In this document: one piece after another, positions 36,476 through 44,432 of the stretch | How the letters are laid out: every line of letters starts with the position of its first letter | Numbering within the stretch: the stretch's first letter is position 1 | Source of the DNA: Desulfamplus magnetovallimortis | GTDB taxonomy: Bacteria; Desulfobacterota; Desulfobacteria; Desulfobacterales; Desulfobacteraceae | DNA: 64,000 nucleotides | NCBI RefSeq assembly: GCF_900170035.1 | Contig: NZ_LT828540.1 | Span: 446,960 to 510,959, forward strand | Direction: 5' to 3' | Position numbers and translations under genes: made by a program | The notes under the pieces: model-generated | Databases searched by the model: none | Told to the model about the DNA's origin: nothing | What the model saw: the letters and a program-made list of their open reading frames with translations, nothing else

Positions 36476-38054
36476 ATACAATTTCATCCTCCCTGAACAC
36501 CTTGAAATTCCCTTCTGCAACGGGCCTGTCTCCACACAGCACAATGCCGTGCATTACTCCAAAGCCGCCCAGCTTAGCTTTTTTTGTAACCTGAATAGTC
36601 ATGGGCACTTCAGGGTATATTTTGTCAAGTATTTGTATATTCTTGCCACCAAGCAACACGCCTTGATGTGGACTTTCCCCTGTATCAAAGCCCTCGAAAC
36701 CATTCATGGCTGCTGCTGCCTGAGCCATCATTTCAAAGAGAATCACCTCTTCAAGGGTTCCGTCCTTTTTAAGAAAAATGGTATCATGGGGTATCACAGA
36801 TTCAATCTCAGCATAACGCTCTTTAACGGCAATAAGCTTTGTTATTACCTGAATGGGTCTTTTCTGTGGAATGAAGGCATCCACAGAAGCGGGAAGATGG
36901 ACTATCTGATCAATTTTATCCTGATTTTTCCAGCAAAAAGGATCTGAGCCCATATAGTCTCCTGTCAGGGCATAAGCAAGAGCTCGACTTCCGCAGCATT
37001 GATCTGCATCATCGCATCTGCGGCACGGGCCTTTTATTTTTATCTTACCGTTTTCTCCCGCAAGATTCATAAGTACTTCACTCTCCTTTAGTATAACACC
37101 AAGGGGCTTTTGCCTTATGTTGCCCAAAGATATGGGAAGTCTTTTGCGAGGATAGATATCTCCTGTATCAGTCACAGTGCAACAACGCAAATAAGAAGGT
37201 ATTTCAGGGCCTGGAATCGGTGGAAGGGGTTTCCAGTTAATTTTATACTTCACAGCATCTATTCCGGAAAGTTCCTCAAAAAGTGCTCTGACATCATCTG
37301 GTTCAGGGAGTCTGCAATGTTTTTTATCACTATCTGCACCCACAAAAAGTCCTGGAACTGGAAGAGTCATCAAAGGCACAAGTTTATTATCTCTCGCCCA
37401 TCGCCAAAAACCTGGAATACCCGTCAGATGCTCCCTGGAAATGATTGACTCAAGAAAAAGTTTTGCATTGTCATCAGGATATCCGGCAGACATGAAAATA
37501 TTTACTATATCACATATATTATAAAACCCTTTACCCACGACTGAGCAGGGTTCTCCGGAGGGTTTTCCGGAGCTGGAGGTATTATTTTCTCGATATGCAT
37601 CCTGATCTTTAAGTATCTCCTTATCCACGCAGAAGCAGTTGTCTCCGGAACCGGTTGTTTTTTTGGGGAACAGATCCTGATGCATCAGGATGACATTCAC
37701 TCCATCAGTGAAAAGCCTTTGAGCCACTTCACGGGTTATTCCCATACCGAAAGTGCAAAACCCCGCACGCAATCCATTAATACGAATATGAGCAAGAATA
37801 TCAAAAAACCAGGGATGCACAGAAAAATTTTCATCTGTAATGATAATTTCCTCCACCCCAAGGCGTGAAGCCTGATCAACAATGCCAAGGATCTCTTTAA
37901 GATCCAGTTTGTCATCTTCAGCGCAGTACAGCTTACAGTCATCAGGCAAACCGGGTTTACCAGCTTCAGCCAGAGAGCAGTCAGTGCTCTCAAAAAGCAC
38001 CCGGGGAAGCTTAACAGCAATGGTTTTCACCGTCATGTTCATATTTCCGCCCAT
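36474..38054 (-). CDS. Degenerate radical SAM/SPASM-like protein fused to hotdog dehydratase (ApeP-like)
   Basis: 526 residues. N-terminal part (1-385): DDCKLYCAED sits where radical SAM proteins have CX3CX2C, but the third Cys is Asp. EIIITDENFSVHP aligns with the GGEP strand, and a C-terminal SPASM/twitch-like segment is well kept (YLRCCTVTDTGDIYPRK ... GPCRRCDDADQCCGS ... SDPFCW). Residues about 390-526 form a hotdog domain like ApeP/FabZ (VDAFIPQKRPIQVI, LFEMMAQAAAAMNGF). I know of no family with this fusion. The N-terminal part may bind an auxiliary cluster or serve as scaffold, or may still use an Asp-ligated cluster. Small repeats (SGKPSGEP) lie near residue 165. The ATG overlaps the PlsC-like stop. 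Confidence 0.75.
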   Translation of the reverse strand: MGGNMNMTVKTIAVKLPRVLFESTDCSLAEAGKPGLPDDCKLYCAEDDKLDLKEILGIVDQASRLGVEEIIITDENFSVHPWFFDILAHIRINGLRAGFCTFGMGITREVAQRLFTDGVNVILMHQDLFPKKTTGSGDNCFCVDKEILKDQDAYRENNTSSSGKPSGEPCSVVGKGFYNICDIVNIFMSAGYPDDNAKLFLESIISREHLTGIPGFWRWARDNKLVPLMTLPVPGLFVGADSDKKHCRLPEPDDVRALFEELSGIDAVKYKINWKPLPPIPGPEIPSYLRCCTVTDTGDIYPRKRLPISLGNIRQKPLGVILKESEVLMNLAGENGKIKIKGPCRRCDDADQCCGSRALAYALTGDYMGSDPFCWKNQDKIDQIVHLPASVDAFIPQKRPIQVITKLIAVKERYAEIESVIPHDTIFLKKDGTLEEVILFEMMAQAAAAMNGFEGFDTGESPHQGVLLGGKNIQILDKIYPEVPMTIQVTKKAKLGGFGVMHGIVLCGDRPVAEGNFKVFREDEIV

Positions 38055-38830
38055 TATATGAGACTATCCTTTTCACCCATATGCAAGACTCTCCGGTTTT
38101 CATGGGCATCAATGAAATCCTGCATGATCTTTCTGACATGTTTTTTCAAGGCAAAAGGGCTTAAGTGAGCATACTCTGCAAAGTTAATAGGAGGCAGCAT
38201 GTGAACATCCACAACGCCAGGTTTGATAAGAAGAGAACCTTTCTTAGGCTTATCTTCATTTCCCATGATACAAACAGGAATCACGCTCACTTTTTCAGAC
38301 TGTGCTGCCCGAAAAATCGCACCATGGAAATGGTTGATCCTGGATGAACCGGATCTGGTTCCTTCGGGAAAACAGACCACAGACACTTTTTGTTGTACTA
38401 AATTCCTAAAAATTTTTAGGAAATCATCAAAGGGCATCTCACGAATACTGATATAACCCGCAAGCTTGGCGCAAATGCCAAGTATGGGAAGTCTGAATGG
38501 CCAAATATTGACTATCTGGACAAACTCTCCGGGCAATACCGCCATGAGAAAAGCATCCGAGGCAGCTCTGTGGTTAACCACATAAACACATGGAAAATTA
38601 ATCTCTCTGCCCCCTGTGGAATCTATAAATCTGACATGGGCTACCAGTCTGCCCAAACCGAAAACGATACACTTGCCATAAAGGACAATGAAGCTGCGTA
38701 GAGTAGAGAGAATGGTTCTTTCAGGAAAAAAACAGCGCATTAGAAGCAATATGAACAATCCGGCACAAAAAGCAATAATGGTGAACAGCGCAGATAAAAT
38801 ATAAAAAACCGTATTTTTAAAAACAACCAT
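38054..38830 (-). CDS. PlsC-type 1-acylglycerol-phosphate acyltransferase-like protein
   Basis: 258 residues with an N-terminal membrane segment, catalytic NHRAASD (HX4D) and FPEGTRS. It transfers acyl groups from ACP or CoA to a lipid acceptor. With the LpxL-type enzyme at 25539 it would build the lipid anchor of the pigment. The start overlaps the ACP stop (TGATG). Confidence 0.9.
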   Translation of the reverse strand: MVVFKNTVFYILSALFTIIAFCAGLFILLLMRCFFPERTILSTLRSFIVLYGKCIVFGLGRLVAHVRFIDSTGGREINFPCVYVVNHRAASDAFLMAVLPGEFVQIVNIWPFRLPILGICAKLAGYISIREMPFDDFLKIFRNLVQQKVSVVCFPEGTRSGSSRINHFHGAIFRAAQSEKVSVIPVCIMGNEDKPKKGSLLIKPGVVDVHMLPPINFAEYAHLSPFALKKHVRKIMQDFIDAHENRRVLHMGEKDSLI

Positions 38831-39096
38831 CAGCAGGTATGTTCCGTTTTTATCAATGCAATGAAGTCATACAGGTTCTCCAGGGTGACAATATTTTTGA
38901 CACGCTCATCATCCCGCAAAGTCACATTGAATTTATCCTGAAGAGCGACAATCAAGTCAACAACATCAAGACTGTCGAGACCAAGATCCTCAAAAATGGT
39001 GGCTTCCGGAATAAGTTCCTCCTCTTCAAGTTCAAAGGACTCCATAAAAACCTCATTCACCATTTCAATAATCTTTTCATCCATGCTCAAATTCAT
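38830..39096 (-). CDS. Acyl carrier protein
   Basis: 88 residues from ATG 39096 (CCGGAG eight bases upstream), with phosphopantetheine motif GLDSLDVVDL. A TTG at 39102 would add two residues. It is coupled to the ketosynthase upstream and the acyltransferase downstream. Confidence 0.92.
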   Translation of the reverse strand: MNLSMDEKIIEMVNEVFMESFELEEEELIPEATIFEDLGLDSLDVVDLIVALQDKFNVTLRDDERVKNIVTLENLYDFIALIKTEHTC

Positions 39097-39098
39097 TC

Positions 39099-40337
39099 TC
39101 AAATCTCCGGTTTAAACTTTGTACATACAAGAGAAGCGTTTATGCCGCCAAAGGCAAAACAGTTTTTCAAAACCACATCAACGGATCGATGCAAGGTCTC
39201 TCTTACATGAAAGACAACGTCACACCCATTGTCCACAACTTCAAGATTGCATGTGGGGTATATCATATTTTGCTTCATCATATCCATAACAACAGCAAGC
39301 TCTATGGAACCCGATGCCCCGAGTGTATGACCTATATATCCTTTCAGGCTCTGCACTGGGGTATTGGCACCAAAAACAGTTGCAATGGCTTGGGCCTCCT
39401 CCTCATCGCCATGACGTGTGGCTGTGGCATGCGCACTTACCAGATCAACCTTTGAGGGTAAAATATCAGCTTCGGACAATGCCATATTCATACAGTGAAT
39501 CATGGACTCCCTGTGGGCCTGGCTCACATGTGAGCCGCTGCTGCATGTATGATAACCTCTGATCTCAGCCAAAATATTTGCTCCTCGCTCAACAGCATGT
39601 TCATAATCTTCCAGCACAAGAATTCCTGCGCCTTCCCCGCAAACAATGCCATCCCGATCCTTATCAAAGGGTCTTGGTGACTTTTCAGGAATATCATTAT
39701 AGTTTGTGGAAGATGCAAAAAGAATATCAAAAGAGCCTGTAACAGTGGGATGAAGCTCTTCTGCTCCACCGCAAAGCACCATTGACTGCCTTCTGTTTCT
39801 GATAAGATCAAAACCTGTTCCCACAGCCTGCAATGAGGAAGCACATGCTGCGGAAGTTGCCATGACAATTCCCCTTAAGCCAAGATACTGGGCAAGATTC
39901 ATTGCTGCCGTATGGGAGACCGTATGAAAAAATTTCATGGCAGAGAGTTTTGAAAGGTCATGATCCGGCAGCATTGTCTCAAAAGTGTCGTTCAAAGCCT
40001 CGGCACCCCCCATTGTGGAACCCACTACGCATCCGCACTTGCCCTCCAGGAAATCAAGGCTCTTTATTCCTGCTGAGGAAAGTGCCTCATCTGCTGCAAA
40101 CAGGGTAAGCAGGCTCAGTCTCCCCATGGATCGTCTAATCTTTCTGGGAATATGCCTGTAATCCGGCATATCAACTGGAACTCCAATAAGGCTTCTGAGA
40201 CCTTTATATCTCTCCCAGCCTGGCATTCTTCTGGTGGCACATTTACCCTTTTCAATACCAGAGATCAGTGCATCCATACCGCAGCCCATACCTGTTATCA
40301 CACCCTTTCCCGTTATGACTACTCTGGCTGCTGTCAT
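39099..40337 (-). CDS. Beta-ketoacyl-ACP synthase (FabF-type)
   Basis: 412 residues with Cys in TSAACASSLQAV, His in SAHATATRHGD and His in YIGHTLGASG. The changed His box (HATAT rather than HGTGT) is seen in aryl polyene ketosynthases of the ApeO/ApeR type. It is the only island ketosynthase without an obvious repeat insert. The ATG overlaps the oxidoreductase stop. Confidence 0.92.
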   Translation of the reverse strand: MTAARVVITGKGVITGMGCGMDALISGIEKGKCATRRMPGWERYKGLRSLIGVPVDMPDYRHIPRKIRRSMGRLSLLTLFAADEALSSAGIKSLDFLEGKCGCVVGSTMGGAEALNDTFETMLPDHDLSKLSAMKFFHTVSHTAAMNLAQYLGLRGIVMATSAACASSLQAVGTGFDLIRNRRQSMVLCGGAEELHPTVTGSFDILFASSTNYNDIPEKSPRPFDKDRDGIVCGEGAGILVLEDYEHAVERGANILAEIRGYHTCSSGSHVSQAHRESMIHCMNMALSEADILPSKVDLVSAHATATRHGDEEEAQAIATVFGANTPVQSLKGYIGHTLGASGSIELAVVMDMMKQNMIYPTCNLEVVDNGCDVVFHVRETLHRSVDVVLKNCFAFGGINASLVCTKFKPEI

Positions 40338-41988
40338 TTGTCTCTACCTCCAAGTGAATATTCAATAAATCGGGCATACTCCTGACGATCAAGCAGCAGG
40401 CGGCATAAAACAAAAGATGACATCATGCTCCCCATTATACCGGGAAGAAGAGCGCTCTGACCTGCGCAATAGAGATTGCGGAAAGGAAGCCTGCCAAAAA
40501 GGTTAAACTGCCCCATTTTCTGTTTGATCCCATAAGCACACCCAAAAGGCGTATTGAGATAATCCCGAAAGGTTAGCATGCTGGCAGCATCCAGCAACTG
40601 CAATGAGTTTTCATATTCAGGAAATTGCCGTACTATTCTATCCTTAATTCTGGATATTTTATCTTTTTTGTAGGCATCATACCCAGAAACTCTTTTCCCC
40701 ACAGTTGAATCTGCCCATTTTTCCACATGCTCATAGTGGGACATTTCAAATGCATTGATAAGATTTACAACTTCTCCCTTAACCACTTCGTGGCTTTTTA
40801 TCATTACTAAAGGAAAATCTCCGCTCCTTGAAGTATCAAAAACCTCCCTGATGTCATCCTGGGGCAACAGTGTTATCAAGGCAGGAGAAAATGGTTGAGA
40901 TGCCATATTACTAATGTGAAATGCATCCTCATTATCTTTATGATTGGAGCTGATCGTTGAAGTTGACCATGAAGGGTTACCGTGGAAAGAGATTTGATTT
41001 TCACATATGGGGGGGGCTTCAGCCGGAAATGAAGGTTTAACCTTGAAAAAAACAGAAAAAAACCAATGGAACGCTCAAAAGATTCAACCCTCTTTTGAAA
41101 GGCTCTTGTCAGATGCTCTGAAGGTAAAATTTTCAGAACCTCTTTGGGATGAATGGTGAAAATGCACTCCTTTGCCTGCAAAGGTTTTCCGTCATTGAGA
41201 ATAAAGATGCCAACAGTGCGGTTTTCAATCTCCTCCATGCTCTTAATAGAGGAATTTGTTCTGACTGTAACTCCAAATTTATCAAGTTGCTTTTTAAAGG
41301 CACGAATAAATGCATCGCCCCCGTTCTTTACCCTTGCAATGGATTGATAAAGCCCGTAAACTACCCGGCTGTGGTTGGCAAAGGAGATGGCAGAAGGTTC
41401 TGACCCGTAACACATGGAAAGAGATGCCAATATAGATTTTAAACGGATATCATCGGTCAATGAATCAAGTACATCCGCAAGAGTTACAAAATCATCTTTG
41501 GATTGTAAAGGACGCTCAGTCAATATACTCCTGATATCCATTGCCCCTGTCTCCTGTACCAATTTTCTGATACGGGAAAAATAAGAGGTTACAGCATCTG
41601 CCTCATCAGGAAAGTCAGATATCATGGCATTGGCCACTGTCAGCCATCCAAAGGGAAGTTTATGACAATCTCCTGTGGATTCAAAGATGAATTGATTATC
41701 CTCGGCACTCTTCACAAATTCCGGAAAAATATCTTTGTCCATGGACAAGATTTTCAACATATCCGTAAGGATAGCTTCTTCTGAAAAGCCGCCGGTAAAA
41801 TGAAATCCAGTGTCAAGTGGTACACCCTGTCTGTAAAATCGACGCAGGGAGCCCCCAATGGCAGGGCCTTTTTCCAGAAGAATCACTTTACGCCCGTTCA
41901 TGGCAAGGAGCAAAGCCATGGTTAGCCCACTGACACCACCTCCCACCACAATATTGTCATAACACTCATTTTTTCCCATATTTTTCAT
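40334..41988 (-). CDS. Phytoene-desaturase-like FAD oxidoreductase (frameshifted; carries an in-frame RepA peptide)
   Basis: Two frames (41988-40876 and 40906-40334) join with one extra T in a T7 run (41046-41052 or 41056-41062), giving 551 residues. The N-terminal FAD motif is IVVGGGVSGLTMALLLAM ... LLEKGPAIGGSLR, and the C-terminal motif NLYCAGQSALLPGIMGSM fits CrtI/retinol-saturase-like enzymes, which could desaturate or isomerise the chain. At 40977-41040 a full-length RepA element lies inside the gene. In the joined frame it is read as about 21 residues (containing FPAEAPPICENQISFHGNPS) without a stop. Confidence 0.8.
40977..41040. repeat. RepA copy inside a coding sequence
   Basis: TTACCGTGGAAAGAGATTTG through the G-run to AATGAAGGTTTAA aligns end to end with the intergenic RepA consensus (TTACCGTGGAAATGGATACA ... 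ACCGTTTA). It is diverged at about a third of positions but keeps an open frame in the host gene. Confidence 0.75.
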
Positions 41989-42019
41989 TTATTTATGAAT
42001 CAATCCCATGCCTATGATC

Positions 42020-42216
42020 GGCATCTGCCGATTTACACTTTCCGGTAAAACCTGTACATTTTTTGGCAATTTATAGTTTTCCAGAATAGTTAAATTGGCA
42101 ATACTACTGTAGGACTGCCCTGTGTGGCTGCCCTTTCCAAAGTTGAGATGCCAAAATTTTTTTCTGAAAGTCTATAAATCCAGAAAGTGTAAAGTACTAC
42201 CGGGGATGATATGAAG
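42020..42216. repeat. RepD-related copy with internal insertion
   Basis: Left end GGCATCTGCCGATTTACACTTTCC is intact apart from a few bases. The right end CAGAAAGTGTAAAGTAC ... GATATGAAGA is about 95 bp further away than in the 106-bp copies. Lies in the leader between fabG-like and oxidoreductase genes. Confidence 0.6.
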
Positions 42217-42239
42217 AGTGTACAATGATTCAATCAAAA

Positions 42240-42968
42240 TCATGTTCTCAATCCACCATTTACGCTGATCACCTGACCGTGGATATACATATTTTTCTCA
42301 CTTGCAAGGAAATCAACAACAGAGGCAACGTCTTCAGGTGTTCCGATTCGTCCCATGGGAATCAGCGGCAAAACCTTATCCATGGGAAATTTATCTGTCA
42401 TGTCAGTTTCAATAACCCCTGGAGAAACAACATTCACAATAATTCCCTTTTTACCAACTTCCCGGGCAAGGGCTTTTGCTGCGCCAATAAGACCTGCTTT
42501 GGAGGCAGAGTAGTTGACTTGTCCTGCCTGACCCTGTTCTCCGGAAACTGAGGAAACAACTATAATTCGTCCCTTTTTTGCCCTCAACATATTGAAAACC
42601 ATAGGCTTGACAACATTGTAAAATCCATCCAGATTTGTCCTCAATACATCGTTCCATTGATCTTTTTTCATCCACAACAGTAGATTGTCACGGGTAATAC
42701 CTGCATTGTGTAGCAATACATCCGGAGCAGTTTTGCCAAACTGTTCTTTTAATACTTTCTCACACTCATCGGTATCAGCAACATCAAAGGAGAGCAGATC
42801 GCATCGTTTTCCCAACTTTGTGATCTCTTCTTTTACCTCAAGAGCCTGCTCTTCGCTGCTTTTATAGGAAAGAACAATGTCAAACCCTGATCTGGCCAAT
42901 CTGAGGGCACATGCCTTTCCGATCCCCCGACTTCCACCAATAACCAGGGCGCAACCTTTGTGTTCCAT
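42240..42968 (-). CDS. 3-oxoacyl-ACP reductase (FabG/ApeQ-like SDR)
   Basis: 242 residues: short-chain dehydrogenase with NADPH motif VIGGSRGIGKA, structural NAG (LLHNAGITRDN) and catalytic Ser...YSASK. It reduces the keto group after each condensation. AAGGAGGAAC is a strong ribosome site. It appears to be the first gene of the island, so the island promoter should lie just upstream. Confidence 0.93.
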   Translation of the reverse strand: MEHKGCALVIGGSRGIGKACALRLARSGFDIVLSYKSSEEQALEVKEEITKLGKRCDLLSFDVADTDECEKVLKEQFGKTAPDVLLHNAGITRDNLLLWMKKDQWNDVLRTNLDGFYNVVKPMVFNMLRAKKGRIIVVSSVSGEQGQAGQVNYSASKAGLIGAAKALAREVGKKGIIVNVVSPGVIETDMTDKFPMDKVLPLIPMGRIGTPEDVASVVDFLASEKNMYIHGQVISVNGGLRT

Positions 42969-43031
42969 TTTGTTCCTCCTTGTACACCTTCTGTGTGCAA
43001 ACTCAAAATTATTAACTATAGTAAAACTGCT

Positions 43032-43060
43032 CTTTTAATCCAAGAAAAAATGAATGTCAA
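43032..43060 (-). promoter_or_regulatory. Candidate sigma-70 promoter of the biosynthetic island
   Basis: On the minus strand a perfect TTGACA (43060-43055) is followed after 17 bases by TAAAAG (43037-43032), in a very AT-rich stretch about 65 bases before the fabG-like start. The -10 is weak (4/6), and a TATAGT lies further downstream. No operator is recognised. Confidence 0.4.
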
Positions 43061-43274
43061 GAGGGTTTTTTTATTGCAGAAATGGAAAAATAAATATATT
43101 TTTTTCTTAAATTATCTTTGATATATTTTTTAAAATTATTATTTTATATATATTTTTATCAATTTTTATTGTTTATAAAAAATAAAATCCAGTTAACAAT
43201 TTCAATAACTTATATTCAATATCTATAGTCAGGAGGAATAATCATCACAAAGCACTATTAAAGTCATTGTATGC

Positions 43275-43340
43275 TTTTACCGTGGAAATGGATACAATTT
43301 TCCATATTCGGGGTAGCTGGATGGCAGCCATGCCCGTTTA
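43275..43340. repeat. RepA copy in divergent intergenic region
   Basis: TTTTACCGTGGAAATGGATA through to GCCCGTTTA, close to consensus. The divergent gap 42969-43536 also has an extremely AT-rich tract (43080-43220). Otherwise it holds only the promoter candidate. Confidence 0.85.
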
Positions 43341-43536
43341 CCACAATGTAAGAATACAAAATAGTATATTATAAAATTTTGATTCATATATGACTTTTTG
43401 TTTTATTATCTAAAAAATAATCACTATCAGAAAATTGATGTTAATGTTGGATTCCTCTGGTTTTCTATGATAAGAAAAATATTACATTTCTTGGCACCCT
43501 TCAATAATGAGATCAGAATAAAAAAGGTGAACCCAT

Positions 43537-44301
43537 ATGGATTACTCATGCATTATTTTTGAGGTAAAAGATCAAACAGCCATAATTACCCTTAACAGAC
43601 CCAAGGTACTCAACGCCATGAATCGCCAGATGTGGCTTGAAATCATGGATGCCCTTGAACATATAAAAAATAACAAAAATATAAAGGTAGCGGTTTTTAC
43701 AGGTCATGGCAGGGCTTTTTCAACAGGAGCGGATCTTAAGGACTCAAAAGACCGCACAATTGAAGATTACCGAAAGTACCTTGAATCACTTCAGGAAGCA
43801 TCAAGAAAAATCATATACTTTGAAAAACCAACACTTGCTGCTGTAAACGGCTATGCACTGGGGTCAGGTTATGAGCTTGCCCTGGCATGTGATATCCGTT
43901 TTGCTGCTTCCGATGCCCTTATTGGCTCTCCTGAAGCAAGGGTAACATCTTCAGTAACAGGTGGAGCTTTCCGGTTAATACAGAATATTGTGGGCCCTGG
44001 AAAAGCAAGGGAGCTTCTTTTTACAGCCGAAAACATCACAGGTGAAGAGGCAGAAAAAATTGGCCTTGTAAACTATGCAGTCCCTTCTGAATCACTCATG
44101 GAGGAAACCTTGAAAATGGCGGATAAAATTGCTGCCAACTCTGCGTTTTCCCTTGCAATGATAAAAAAAGGCCTTCTTATGGCCCAGGGAGAAGCAAGCC
44201 TTAATGCTGTTATGGATTTTGAAATTGAAGCGTGCCTTGCGTGTGTATCCACAAAGGAACGCCAAAGCTCACTTGAGGCCTTTGAAAAACGTAAAGAGTA
44301 A
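43537..44301 (+). CDS. Enoyl-CoA hydratase/isomerase (crotonase family)
   Basis: 254 residues with the crotonase oxyanion-hole motifs (GRAFSTGADL and AVNGYALGSGYELALACDIRFA) and the E of SPEARV. It hydrates or isomerises enoyl-CoA in beta-oxidation or degradation of aromatic or branched acids. AAAAGGTG precedes the ATG. It is followed by an ADP-forming acyl-CoA synthetase, suggesting an acyl-CoA catabolic pair that conserves ATP. It diverges from the island and is probably not part of it. Confidence 0.9.
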   Translation: MDYSCIIFEVKDQTAIITLNRPKVLNAMNRQMWLEIMDALEHIKNNKNIKVAVFTGHGRAFSTGADLKDSKDRTIEDYRKYLESLQEASRKIIYFEKPTLAAVNGYALGSGYELALACDIRFAASDALIGSPEARVTSSVTGGAFRLIQNIVGPGKARELLFTAENITGEEAEKIGLVNYAVPSESLMEETLKMADKIAANSAFSLAMIKKGLLMAQGEASLNAVMDFEIEACLACVSTKERQSSLEAFEKRKE

Positions 44302-44432
44302 TCAAAAAAATGGGGTTGACCACAGTAGGAGTAAATCTGCCTGCCTTGACTAAGGCATTCACAGGGGATTGCCCCTACACAAATGGCTGAAAATTGAATC
44401 AAACCCCCCAAAAATTACCTTGGAGGTAATAC

